Part shown: one piece after another, positions 46,655 through 59,476 of the stretch | Layout: each line of letters begins with the position of its first letter | Numbering within the stretch: position 1 is the stretch's first letter | The notes under the pieces: generated by a model | What the model was told of the DNA's origin: nothing | Seen by the model: only the letters and a program-made list of their open reading frames with translations | Database searches by the model: none | Assembly (NCBI GenBank): GCA_964019415.1 | Contig: OZ025870.1 | Coordinates: 5,880,915 to 5,944,914 of the forward strand | Origin: Ianthella basta | Taxonomy: Eukaryota > Porifera > Demospongiae > Verongiida > Ianthellidae | Reading direction: 5' to 3' | Length of the DNA: 64,000 nt | Position numbers and translations under genes: made by a program

Positions 46655-48545
46655 GATAAGACAAAGCCATCAACACAGCCTTACTTGCACATGACTCAGA
46701 GATTCAAACAACATTTGCAAACTCAGTGTCCAAGCAGTTGCCTGCTGGATTTCCCACAGAGTCTAGCTGGACAGAGTTTGGGGCTACTCTCCAGGAGATA
46801 GGCACTGAGAAAGTAGGGATTAGACAACCATTCACAGGTGGGTGGCGCTCTGCTCTTTCCGATCCTGAGGTGAAACAGTTAGTGGAAGAAGTAAGGAAGC
46901 TGGGCATTGAGGAACATGCAGCACGCACAAGACTACAGAATGCTGCAGCTAGAGCCAACACACGCAGTAAACGACGGGAACTAACATCTGTTCTCAAGCG
47001 CAAGGGTAGAGAGAGACTAGAGGCCAAAGTTCAAGAGGTGGAATAGGCCAAGGATGATGGGCGCAAGATGTTGGCTGCACTCAGGGCTCTTGGCATCAGA
47101 TTAACATCTGGAGTGAGCATCAATGACAGCGAAGGCAGAACAGTACACAACATTGAAACACAGGCCTCACTGCTTACTGCACACTTCAAAGCCTTGTTCG
47201 CTCCAAACATGACAATCAAACCCTACCCTCCACCATGCACTGAGCTCAGTTATCCCATCACTCAAATGGAGGTGAAAAACGCAGCCTCAAAGCTCAAGAA
47301 CAACCGTGCATGTGGACCTGACTCTGTACCCAATTAACTTCTGAAGTATGCGTGTGCTCACAGTGAAACAGCCCAGTGGATTGCAAACCTGCTGAATGCG
47401 GCTTTAGAAGGCAAAATCCACCTGAACAACATTGGAGCTGGCACACTCATTCCTTTTCAGAAGCCAGGCAAGCCACGAGGTCCTTTGTCCAACCTAAGAC
47501 CAGTGGTATTATTAAATGGCATCCGGAAGCTACTGTCACTTATCCTCCTCAAGAGATTCAGTCCTTACGCAAATTCCTACATCCCTGCTACCCAAGCTGG
47601 TTTCAGAAAGGGCCACAGCTGTGCTGACATCATCTTTGCCAAGAGGCTGATCTGCTTGATGGCCTTACTGACAGACATGGAATTCCATTTCTTGTGTTTA
47701 GATCTATCTAGGGCATTTGATACACCCTCAAGAGAGACTATTCTGGAATCCCTTATGGCAGCAAGTGTAGAAGATGAGGATGTATACCAGATAGCCCACA
47801 CCTTACTAGCTGATACCAGTCTGTCAGTCAGAATTGGAGCAGTAAGTGGCCAATGCTTCCAGTCAACAGTTGGGGTCCCACAAGAAGACAGCTTTAGCCC
47901 GGTAGCATTCACTACTACTTTTGAAAAGGCTCTGCAGGAAGTACGCCCAATATTCCCTGCCACACCAACACTGGACCTGCAGCTCTCTTTGGTCTCTGAG
48001 ATGCAGTATGCAGATGATATTGATTTCATATCCACCAGTCATGACTATCTTGAAGAAGTGATGGAAGTATTGGACACTGAACTACCTCTACGACATTTGC
48101 TCTGCAACAGAAACAAGACACAGAGGGTGCACGTGAGCACTGTTAGGGGAGGAAAATGATGTCAAGCGAAGGATGCAGCTTGCAGACTTGGCTTTTCGCA
48201 GAATGTTTGGGCTCTTTGCAGGGATATATAGGTGCATCACTGGCACTCAAGGTCAGGGTTTGGAATGCCTTGGTACGCCCAGTCCTATTATACGGATGTA
48301 GATCTGGTGGCTGGGGTCCCTCAGCATCCATCGTGTTCAAGAGGCTGGCTTCCATGATCTCAGAGAAACACTCTTCCTCGTACAGCTCCACAATGAAGAT
48401 GATCCGCAGCAAAGTCGCCTTCTCGCTCATTGATTCGGCAATCATGTGCTTGAGAGGAGCAAGATCGTCTTTCCACAGACCCGTGAAAGCACTCAACCTG
48501 ATCGACAACCCCATTGACCTTATGGTCAACGAGGGGCAGATCTAA
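46655..48545 (+). mobile_element. Defective non-LTR retroelement with RT domain
   Basis: A broken frame runs through a basic N-terminal segment, then KLKNNRACGPDSVP, PGKPRGPLSNLRPVVLL, FRKGHSCADIIF, LDLSRAFDT, GVPQEDSFSP and the catalytic QYADDIDF. These are reverse transcriptase motifs in order. In-frame stops occur at about 47,043 and 47,335. In the grip motif GVPQG the Gly is Glu. After a frameshift near 48,160 the sequence goes from VRVWNALVRPVLLYGC almost directly to GPSASIVFKRLASMI ... CLRGARS, the same C-terminus as at 20,286 and 31,637, implying an internal deletion. It abuts the left edge of D2. Confidence 0.85.
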
Positions 48546-51031
48546 CTACATGATTGACTAATTGCAGACTAATATTATTGCTTGCAAAACGCAATGACCA
48601 TGTCATGATCTTTATACCTTGCATTATACTGTAGAGCTGTGAGTAGCTATATAACGTGTATGTACATTTTGCTTCACTCCCAAGTGTCATCCATCACCAT
48701 TTCGTGTCATTCCAGCCATATTCAGTAAAACCTGTTTAAATGGTCACTGCACGAGGCAGCCACCCCTCCTAACATCCAACGTTGAGCTCTGCATGTAGAC
48801 CCAAATAGTGCAAACATACTGCACGGAAACACTGTAGGTAGATAGATATAGATAGATAACTTGTAATTTTAGTAGGAAAGCCCCATCAGCATACCTGGTC
48901 TTCCTGGGGGTCCTACAGATAAGTAATTACAAAGATTGGAAAGTTTGAGTCAATAACAGTTTGAAAACAAAACAATAATAATTATGCGTAAATGTACATA
49001 TAACATGTAGTAAAGAATTTACAAAAAGTAATTAATTTTAGATATAATATAAATATATATAATATAAATTTACTTATGACAGCATGCATGCAACATGCAC
49101 ATGCAACAGTGGTCACAATAATGTTATAATATTAAGTATAGTATGCGGCAAACATGGATTTGAAATGGGCACTGGATCCGGAGCCTACCCCAACATATAA
49201 TGCAGCCACTTCTCTATAATGTCAAAACTGCAGGCGACTGTATGTCTTAGACAGGTTACAACTGGCCTTACAAACTGGTATATATTTGTAACCTACATTG
49301 CATGCATGATGCATCTATTGGATGCTTCTAAGCCTAGCTATGAGTTGCATAATGTTTTACCAAGCATTGTACCTTTCAAAACCTAAGTATATTATAAATT
49401 ATATATGACAAGGTTAGTATAGTTAGTTATAGTTATTGTTACCATATATAGCTACTATATATAGTTTTAATAATGCATTGCAGATAGCCAATTCAAGACC
49501 ATAGGCAAATGTTTATGAATGGCGCACTTTTAGTCTTCTTGCGTAGCTCATGCACGACAGCAAGATGTACCGCATTTGCATTGACATGTATACATGTATT
49601 GTATAATAATATGCAGCGTCTTCTTCAGCCATGCTTCCTCCTTTCCTTACGAACTTGAATTGAAAGCTTACAGCAGGCAAACTTGCATTCAAGGATGCAG
49701 CATACATGTTGAATTCAAAGGTTTGCGGATGTTTATCCCATAAGAATGCAGACTAGTTATGCACTTGAATTGTGTACAGCCATGCATGACTAATGTGCAT
49801 GTAGTGTCTACACAGTATATGCAGAATAGCATTAGAATCATCAGTTTACTCTATCATCGCCCTGTCATGTGTGTCGCACTAGTAATTCTTTCTAGCACTT
49901 GGAAATAATGACCTGTAAGGACAATTAGCTGTATGGCTAAGCCTTGCCGCATACATAGGATGAATAATACTGCAACGGTCACAAATCACATTTGTATTAT
50001 TATGGAAAGCTAGTCTGACCCATTATTATGCTCCTAGTTAGCCTGCTATATATAGTATCCTAATAATTTAACTAGTACATTTTAACACAAGACTTGTTAT
50101 TATATAATTCTGCTATAATATTAATAGTAACTGGTGACATGCCACTTCCATGACACAGAATACAATTGCATTATCATTGTAATCCACTTCTGTAAGGAGC
50201 CACCTCTCTAAAAAGTCAATTACAACTTGCCCGCAGGTGGCCAGTTTTCACAAATGTGGGCTAAATTTCATATAGAAGTGGCTGCATTATAGAGGTAGCT
50301 AGCTTTAGATTGCAATGATTCAGTGCAGTTTGTGCCCATGGAGGCAAGCTCTTTTATGGAGTTGGCTGCCTTACCCAATGACCCATACATTGATCTTTGC
50401 CAGGTTCCATTGTACCATATAGTTGTATACCACAACATTAACTATACATGTTGCTTTATAATTATGCAAAGTGCAACAATCTGGCTGGGAGTGTTTTTGA
50501 TCCCAGGTTCAAATACCATGGGTCAAAATTAATGTGGCAGTAGGATCCATAATAATAAGTATAATTTATAAGACCAACAGGAGCAAGGAACAGTTTGAGC
50601 AATTGAAGCAGCATAATGCTAGGTGACAGCACACGCGATTTAAATTCTGCGGCTAATGGGTTAAAATGGGATGTTTTGGCCATTCGGGCGTTCATCATGA
50701 TGAAGGACTATGGGGCCTAAGTGTTTGTTGTGTATCTTGTGTTTGTGTAATGTACTTTGCACTTAGTTTATGATTGCTGTATGCATGCTTTAATTGTTAC
50801 TTATTTATTGGATGGTTGGCTTGGTTATGGTTGGCACGGTATTGCTATAGTTGCTGTGATGTTTGCTTGTATTGTGTGGTTATATATCTGGAGTGGTCAC
50901 ATGTACTTTTCAGTTAGTTAGCTAGTAAGCCAGTTTGTCAGTTAGTGAGTTCTCTGTATCTTTAAACAGTGTGTGTAGGTTGATTTTACCTTGTGGTGAT
51001 TGTCATAGACTGAATTATTATTATCTTACAG
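48546..51031. other. D2 region upstream of gene 7
   Basis: Counterpart of gene 3 intron 1 (35,838-37,844). A segment at 48,840-49,080 (TAGATAGATA, then a CCTGGTCTTCCTGG phrase) has no match in D1 and looks like a separate insertion. No MRxSxKC first exon was found, although the donor-side sequence TGTGAGTAG at 48,637 is kept. Confidence 0.5.
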
Positions 51032-52138
51032 ATGATTTGGATGTCATGATTCATGCAAGAGCAGGTGAGAGTCTCCCACCATCACAGTCATTGGCACCAG
51101 AGTGGGAATGGTTTGGTAGAGACTGCAGTGACTTAGTTCTTGGCTCATACCACACAACTCTCATTCCCCAAATGGAAATTGAAAAGTTATTACCTCAGAG
51201 TGTGATCGCTGGTGTGAAATACTTTGCAATCTTTCTTGGATTTGGTCGTGGTGGAACCACTCTTGTTGGTGCTCTCTTGGATGGCCACCCAAACATTGTT
51301 CTAGCTACTGATTACCAATTGTTAATCAAGTGGCCACAGTATCGCACATACCACCAGAACATATCCCGGCTATACAGTGCTTTATATCAGTATTCAATTT
51401 CCTTCGGTAAACATTCTTCCAACTGGTCAGAAGGTTATATTGGACGTTATAACAAATCAATTTCAGTCATTGGAGAGAAAGAGGCGGGCTCTGCTACAGT
51501 ATTGTATATGAGTGAGCATCAGGAGTGGATGCGTACATTGAAGGAGCTGCAGGAAACAGTGAAGGTTCCCATCAAAGCTGTACAGGTATGTAAGCATGCT
51601 GAATAGCACTAAATTACTTGATGGCTTGGGATTCATTCTACTGTTGTATATAAAAATTTCTTAATTGTCTGACCTTCTTTATTTCCATCAGGTTCTCTGT
51701 AATCCTACAGATTTAGTTGCCACACAAATGGCATATGAAACGTTTGGCAAAATGAACAGAAGAAGCTTCATGATCAATGACCATGTGTTAACTAACTACT
51801 CTTCACTACTCGATGAAAAGATTGATGCCATAACTTGCTGTTATGAAGCTGTTCAACACATACAAAGCAATCCAAAGTTACAGATTGACATTTATCAGCT
51901 TCACTTAGTAGATTTGATCAGAAATCCTTATTTGGAAATAAGAAGCTTGTGCACATTCTTTGAAGTTGAGTGCTTTGACTGGTATTTGGATGCCTGTGTG
52001 GGCCTAGTTCAGAAAATGCTGCAGCTCTCTAAACCGCGCAATCAGGTGATCTGGAGCAAGGAGCAGATAAGAAGAATTGAAAGGTTCATTAGAAGGATCC
52101 CTACTTTGTCTCGTTATAGTTTTGTAAGTGAAGACTAG
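51032..52138 (+). CDS. Sulfotransferase gene 7 (partial; no first exon found)
   Basis: Exon 2 (51,032-51,585) and exon 3 (51,692-52,138) are open and spliceable with family phases. Exon 2 has GFGRGGTTLV but lacks about 11 residues of the loop that reads KGYSFDLPGxF in other copies. Exon 3 begins VLCNPTDLVATQ, again with Cys for Arg in the 3'-phosphosulfate motif, and shows FFEVECFDWY where others have FFGVECFDWY. The expected anchor exon is absent upstream; a retroelement sits where it should be. It could be soluble, use another first exon, or be non-functional. Confidence 0.7.
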
Positions 52139-53544
52139 ATTTTGTTGTTACCTCAGGATCATCATATTGAGTTTGTACAAATTTCATTGTTCCATACTGC
52201 ATCATATAATATAATTGTATGTTCAACTTCTGCTTGGATGCTCATATTTCAGAATTCTGACGAAATCATGCATCATGTCCCCCCTCCCCCCCCCCAGCAC
52301 GCATGCAGCTTACAGGTTTGATCCTTACCAATGTATAAGGATCCATGCTTACTAGAACTATATGAAGTAATGAAGTGTGTATGCATTACAACATGACATA
52401 TTCATGCCAGCCATGCCAGCTCTCCTGATTTGGGAAAAACAAGATCTCCCTATTGAGTCATTGGTCGCATATGTCAAGTTATGAACTGTCAGGATTGACA
52501 TTAGTACTACAATGTTCATGACAAAGACAGCCTATCTGACAGTGAGACCTTCAATGATATTGATATGATACAAACTGCAATCCACTCATGGAAATAAATC
52601 AGCCAACAATACAGTGCACAGTAGAAACAGTTAGACTCTACAAACATTTACCTCGATGACTCATTTCCATGCAAGACTGATGCAACTCACAAACGTGATC
52701 AATCGAAGTGAGTTATAGGACAATGGCATGATATCAGCAATAAAACATAATACTTAAATCAACACTTTTCCATAATCCATTATCATACATAATAGACCAG
52801 AAGGATGATGTCGACGTCTATGTGACCAAGTTCAACCATGTGCAACAAAGTCCTCCAAAATAGCCTTTCCGTTCATGATCTGCTATCATCTTAGTTGGTC
52901 CTTGCAATTGGCTACAAGTCTGAGGAGCCACTGCCACAAGCATAATCCACTTAGATGCTTCAATGGCTTTGCAGACCAGATCTCTTCCCACTGTCTGACC
53001 AATGAAGGGCCAGCCTGAGGACGCAGTACTTATTAACACCTATCAACCTACATAATGCATGCATATAATTATACATAGTAATATTATGTCTTCTTAGATT
53101 AAACAAGCTGATGTGTATATTGATGAGGCTGCATGTTCTGCAAGTAAATGCTATATACCATCATTTATAAATATTCTACTGTACGGATCATACCCATATA
53201 GCCAGTACATATATGTATATTGCAGGAATGTTGCATGCACATTTTACAGTATGATGGACTCACATCAGCATGCTCCACCCTATATAAAAGTTTCATACCA
53301 CATGTGCCAGTAGAGTACGTATATAACATGCATGTATATAATTATATATGCATGAACTAACTGGTAGTAGAAAGAAACAGCCATGCATGCAAGTTACAGC
53401 AGAATAGAACACAGCATGATCAAGTTCAACTGATGGTAATGGGTCAGATATGTTGAGCATTGAACTTGCTATAAAATATAATTATATGTATATAAGCTTC
53501 AATGAAGATATTGCCCTAGCAAAATGCAAAAGTACTGATCACAA
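52139..53544. other. Spacer between convergent genes 7 and 8
   Basis: Non-coding. It matches 38,969-41,259 minus the satellite. It has a short C run at 52,280-52,296. The frame on minus 53,039-52,818 shows no recognisable domain. Confidence 0.5.
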
Positions 53545-56079
53545 TTAGTCTTCGCTTGCAAAGCTATAACGAGACAGAAATGGCATCCTTCTCATGATCT
53601 CTTCAATTCGTCTGATCTGTTCCTTGCTCCAGATCACCTGGTTGCGAGATTTAGACAGCTTATTCTGAACCAGGCCTGCACAGGCATCCAAATACCAGTC
53701 AAAGCATTCAACTCCAAAGAATGCACACAATTTACTCATCTCTTGATGAGGATTTCTGATCAGATCTGCCAAATGAAGTTGGTAAATATTAATATTTAAC
53801 TTTGGATTGTTTTGCATGTGCTGAACAGCTTCATAACAACAAGTTATGGCATCAATCTTGGCATCTAGTAAAGAAGAGTGATTGATTAGTACATGGCCTT
53901 GGAATTTGGTTCTATTCATTTCACCAAATGTTTCATATGCCATTTGAGTTGCAACTGTGTCCACAGGATTCCGGAGAACCTGAAAGGAAAGGAAATATTA
54001 TGGCTGTTATATTCCTTTTAACAAAATTGGACAATATGCAATTTAAACTGTTAATCTTGTGAATCCAACACCATTATGTATGCAAGAGGGGCGGAGCAGT
54101 CACAGAATGAATGCCATAATATATGTCAAGCAAGTTCACCTGTACTGCTTTGATGGGAACCTTCACTGTTTCCTGCAGTTCCTTCAATGTGCGCATCCAC
54201 TCCTGATGTTCACTCATGTACAGCACAGTAGCAGAGCCTGCTTCTTTCTCTCCAATGACTGAAATGGATTCATTATAGTGTCCATTAAAACCACCTGGCA
54301 AGTCAAAAGAATATCCTTTTTTATTGTTACTGCGAAAATATTTTGCCTTGGAAATTGAATATTGATGTAAAGCACTGTATAGCCGGGATATGTTCTGGTG
54401 GTATGTACGATACTGTGGCCACTTGATGAACAATTGGTAATCTGTAGCTAGAACAATATTTGGGTGGCCATCCAAGAGAGCACCAACAAGGGTGGTTCCA
54501 CCACGACCAAATCCAAGAAAGATTGCAAAATATTTTACACCAGCAATGACACTCCAAGGCAATGCTGCTTTTTTAATCTTGACTGGAGGGATGAGGGTTG
54601 TGCGGAAAGATCCAAGAACTAAGCCACTGCAGTCTCTACCAAACCATTCCCATTTTGGTGCCAATGACTGTGCTGGTGGGAGACTCTCATCCACTCTTGC
54701 TTGTAACACACTAACCACATTTGAGTCATCTACACATAGTAGGGCAATAATTAACATTGCATGAACAAACACATTTTTCTTTAATTATATAAAATTAATG
54801 TTGCATGATGTTTAACTGTATCTTCAACAACAGATACTGTTAACTATGTATATATATATGCTGACACTATAAAATATGGTTGTGCAAGATATAATATCTT
54901 AATTGATTGACATAATATTATCTATGTTCAGCAGTCGATCGATATCCTCAGCAGCTTCTAATGTGCCTTGTATCAATAATTTATGTGGCTCTAGTTACTC
55001 CTACCATGAGTGAACATTGATTTTGACAATTATTAACTGCATGACTTGTGTCTATACATTATTATTGCTTCTTGGCTAGGTTACACTACCAAATATATTA
55101 TGTAAGATCTAGTCCATGCAAGGTATCAAGCAGAAGTCACCCTTTAGGGATGTTTTGCAATCACCGAGGGCATCACCTTCTGCGATTATGCAACATCACA
55201 ACTTTCCAAATCATCAATGAGACTCAGCTTGGGGCTATAAAATTTATAGGGTAACCAGTATAAAGAAACTCGTGGGGTGCGGGGTGTCCCTGAACTCTAA
55301 CTACTTGCTGGCGTTAAGTGTACCCTCATAATGGCATTGGGATTATCCTATGATAAAACCCATAAATTACAACAGCCAAATACAAAATCATCATAGCCCA
55401 CTCTGTATGCCAAATAGTCCTATTATACATATTACATAGCAGGTGTTCGGGATTTAGCTATATTGTGGCCTGGTGGGGGTCTAATAATATGTTACGCGTA
55501 TGTTTACGTACATAGCCACCGTGGTAGAGTTGCGCGCTTGTCTTTGGAGGGCTTCACGAAGGACTAGAAATGATACCCACAGGAGTCATAAGACGGGAAA
55601 AAGACAGCCATACTTGCATATGCTAGCAGTGTCTCGAACTGTGCGGCTTCCCTCGGTGACATTGCAGATGACACGTGATATAGGGAAGGGAACACTTTTG
55701 CTGGCGGCATCTCATCATGACATGCAGTACTATACCTGCACTGATGACAGATAGGCAATAACAGTCCAGGTATATACTTCTTGGGCACATGAAGAGAGAA
55801 GTAGGGATCCGAATTATAAAGTCAGATACGTAGCTAGCCAATCTCCACTCAATCTACTTGACGATAGGATATCGCGACTAGATACACAGTTTGAAGACTA
55901 CAACATTACTCTTGCAAACCATGCGGCAGATCTAGAGTGTGGTGGTTTGGTGGCGCAGGGGTGGCAGCAGCCTATCTAAGTGGCAACTTACGGATCTCAT
56001 TCTGAAGGTACAACAGGCACACTCCTATAGCTGCCATGTATAGGAGTACACTGACGCGACACTTGAGCGAAGTTCGCAT
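53545..56079 (-). CDS. Type II membrane sulfotransferase, gene 8
   Basis: Minus-strand exons 56,079-55,992, 54,729-54,140 and 53,979-53,545 join in phases 1 and 0 to encode 370 residues. Exon 1 reads MRTSLKC, then a hydrophobic anchor (VLLYMAAIGVCLLYL). Exon 2 contains GFGRGGTTL and LLDGHPN. Exon 3 opens VLRNPVDTVATQ and ends LSRYSFASED. All landmark residues are present and no stop or frameshift was seen. The first exon and its upstream sequence resemble gene 1 more than gene 2. It is convergent with gene 7. The D1 counterpart is pseudogene 4. Confidence 0.82.
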
Positions 56080-57457
56080 TTCCCCCTTGTATAATAATAG
56101 GTCAAGATAACTAAACTCCTTGAGGCCTGACTTCAAATCCAAGAGTGATTCTGCTCCGTTAAACAGATTCGGTCTCTCTCTCTCTCTCCTTCCCGCTGGG
56201 TGTGACAGACGTATAGGGCTTACAACTGATAACAACCTCGCATTCACGTGTTAGTATATGAACCAAGAAAAGCTGTTGGTCTGGCAGCCAGCTCAGCGGA
56301 ACAACATTAAGCAATAATGCACTAATGTTCGTTGCACTATATGTGTCAATATAATATTATGCACTATACATTGCCAGGCAGTGCTTGTCTTCCTATGTAG
56401 GAAAGTTCGTAATCAGTGGCATTAGTTTAGAGCCAGGCACCGCTCGATATTAGCTGGCTCAGTTTGTCACATGCTTGCACAAGACTATTTCCAGTCATCG
56501 AAATGTGTACATGAACAGTTGATGCCATTAATATGCAATTCCAACGTGTGCGAACTGCGCTTGGCATTATCTTGCCAAGATTTAGTCTATACTATTGAAA
56601 AATTGGTAGTTTGAATTGCATTAGTTCTTTGCAAGCCATCTTTAATATTGTGTACATATACACTGCATGGTGAATTAGCTTATGCTTAATATATTTAATC
56701 TTTTCCAGTCTGTGCGCTCGTTCGTTCGTTCGTTCGTTGGTTTGTTTGTGCGTGGCATTGAAACGGGCATTGACGTAACCGCAAACATGGCCGCTCTGGC
56801 AGTGTGCATGTGCCTCACAGCCAGTCGTCTCTTAGACACTCCGCGCTCCTCAGTTTGGGTCTCCCAGGCGCGACGCGCACTTGAACAGAAGTTTACTATT
56901 ATTTTCTGGTGCGAGGTAACTGCACTGGCTATCAGTACGTGGGTATTTTAGCTATTTATCTTTGGTTATTAGGGTACTTCAGCTGTCAGCGCTCGGGGCT
57001 GCTGAAAGCCTTTCTCTATGGCAAAGTAAGCTATTGGGCAGAAAGCTTGCTTGGCTTCGGCACTGACGTATTGGCTAAGGAAAGACATGACCAAGCAATA
57101 CTTTTGACATGGTGTAGGTGTAGCTATATGTAGCTACAATTATTTGCATGCAAGTCATGGCAATGCAAACAAGATCAGCACTATATATACCCAGGCAGTG
57201 TCAGCTGGCTGCAATCACCCAAATGATGATGGATGGCCTGCGTTGTCCACTGGGCGAAGCGACGCGGAGCGAGCACGGTTTTTGGCCGCGCTTGCTCGTA
57301 GAATTTAATGTCAGTGTTCATGACCACTAACAGCAGTATGTTGCTGGTCATGATCAGCTCTTACTTCTGCTCCCTTGGACTGCCACCCTAATATTTTACT
57401 AGCTCTGCATGACTACCCTCTTCATCAATATAGCCACACTACCAGACTGATGCATAG
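56080..57457. other. Region upstream of gene 8
   Basis: It holds the gene 8 promoter side (CTCTCTCTCTC at 56,173-56,187) and a (TTCG)n tail at 56,710-56,755, complementary to the family Y tail at 24,640. No other gene was recognised. Confidence 0.45.
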
Positions 57458-57646
57458 TTGGAAATGACAAAAATTGTGCACCTTCTTTGGAGTTGAATGC
57501 TTTGACTGGTATTTGAATGCCTGTGCAGGTGCAGAAGAATTCAAAGCTGTCTGAATTCGCAACCCGGTGACCTGGAGCACTGAGCATATAAAAGAATTGA
57601 AGAGTTCATGAGAAGGGTCAAAACAAATTTTGTAAGTGAATTCTAG
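57458..57646 (+). pseudogene. Sulfotransferase last-exon remnant
   Basis: TTCTTTGGAGTTGAATGC and TTTGACTGGTATTTGAATGC match the FFGVECFDWYL coding stretch, and the match continues to a decayed C-terminus with several in-frame stops. There are no splice sites or other exons. It is the most diverged copy in the array. Confidence 0.8.
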
Positions 57647-59391
57647 TAAAGTGATTATTAAACATTATTGCCTTTAAGTTGATTTTACATATATATTGTG
57701 TTGCTTTTGTATTTATAATAGCATTAATGTAAACTAACATGTAAGCACTTCAATGAGTTTCCGTAGCTTGCATTTCTAGTCTTACTTCCATATTATATGT
57801 CTTGTACACACATGAGCTGTGACGTATTGATAAATCCTCCATTACATCTCAGACAATGAAAATTTTGGGAATTGCATAGTATAGAACTATAAATCCCCGA
57901 TGATGTAAGGATACATATTTGGTGTATTGCCACAGGCCACTGAAATTCAAATCATGAATGCATTTAGACGTATAATTATATATATGAATGTTTTGCTGTG
58001 CTGGTAGTGATGCTGGTTAAGTTATGCTGCCAAAGGAAATATACAAACTTTGAAACCACCAAGCACTTGCTTTCAGATTTGCAATTGCTCCTATACGGTT
58101 TAGCTGCAAGCAGGAGGGTGATAGCCTAGTTCCTCATGGCATTTGGATGTCGTGGGGATCTCTGCATTAAGTTGCAATTGTCAGTGTGCGTGGCATGAAG
58201 GGAAAGTGGCAAATGAATATTATGACACGGTATAGCTAGTTGCACAAAATTTATCTTGCAAGCACTTCACCTTTTAATAAGATCTATAGAGAGACATTCA
58301 CTGCCAGTATATCCATTATAGCTATACTACCAAAAACTCACACCGATGGGATATTAAAGGAAAAGTATTCTAATACAGTAATCTCAAGAGCAGCTATTTT
58401 GATTGCCTGAAACACACATAATTATGAACATGAAGCCCTGCAAATACCTAAAGATGAAATCAATAGGGTCCATGTGTGCTAAACACCAATTAGCATGCAA
58501 ATGTCCAGTGTATACCTTGTAGTCCTAGCCTTAGTTCCATTGCGTAATACTAGATTATGTAAACATTGTGTGGACAAGCATGAGGAGGCATGTGCATGAG
58601 CAGATGAGTTGGGGGCACTCTTATGACAGTTGGCATACGGACATGCAGCAGTAGCAGGGGTAATCACCACCACACCACATTTTGTTGCTGCTCTTTAGTA
58701 GTCTCACTTCCGGACTCTATTATACCCCTTCACACTATCGTGCAATATTGGGGACAGGCGCGCGAGACTGTGAGATGCCCCTCTAACTTATGCAAGCAAC
58801 ACTGCCATATATATCCTAACACACCCGTGCATTCAGATACTCACAGTGAAACCAGGGTTGAATTCCAGTTGACAACAGGAGATTCAATTCAAGAAGTCTT
58901 GAGACAATTGAATACTTAGCTATATGAAGTCTCTACATGCAGTCTCTATAGCTGTTATTATACTACTAGCATTTATTGCACCATGTCACCTACACCACAT
59001 AACATTTGAATAACAGATCAACTGTTTTGTGCTGTCTGCACACTATACATACCATACTATTCTACACACTGTTGGAAGCTGTATTACTGGTACTGTTTGG
59101 TTTGCTATAGTGGATGGCCAATTGCATGTGACAGTATCTGCTGCAAGTCTTCAGGTGAGACCTCCGAAGGAGTGCCCGTTAGCAGGTCCTTGTTGTGTTA
59201 GGACTTTGGAAAGGCACTGACTTCCTTTTTACTGGCTGCCTTGCACAGAATGGCCATAAGGCGATCATGCAAAGCCTATACACATACCATGCTTTTACTG
59301 CGTATCGCTGCTAACTTTGGCACACTGCAGAACAAGTGTAACTGCATGATGGAGTGTTCTGGGATGCACATCTAACTATCTGCAAGACAGT
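57647..59391. other. Non-coding stretch
   Basis: AT-rich; frames at 58,623-58,919 and minus 58,673-58,479 show no recognisable domain. From about 59,180 it resembles sequence near 29,440-29,520 (AGGTCCTTG, TGTTAGGACTTTGGAAAGG), another dispersed repeat. Confidence 0.5.
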
Positions 59392-59476
59392 ATGTGATTT
59401 TCATTCAAGTGCCTCAGTGGTCTACTTATCTACACAGCCGCAATTGTGTGCATACTTTACTTTCAGAAAGAGATAA
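59392..59476 (+). pseudogene. Orphan sulfotransferase first exon with stop at codon 2
   Basis: An 85-bp match to gene 2 exon 1, including the upstream block CACATCTAACTATCT and the donor GTGAGT. Codon 2 is TGA where gene 2 has CGA, so the frame begins Met-stop. No exon 2 or 3 follows. Confidence 0.8.

Larger units (their letters stand above)
48637..54942. repeat. Direct segmental duplication, block D2
   Basis: Second copy of D1 (35,835-42,562), with conserved landmarks TGTACATTTTGCTTCACTCC at the left and ATATGCTGACACTATAAAAT at the right. It lacks the 10-bp satellite. Its minus-strand sulfotransferase is intact whereas the D1 counterpart is dead. Confidence 0.85.

Noticed and set aside
50495-50530. 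B-box-like CCAGGTTCAAATACC
   Set aside because: There is no A box at the right distance and no acceptor stem; it is probably chance.
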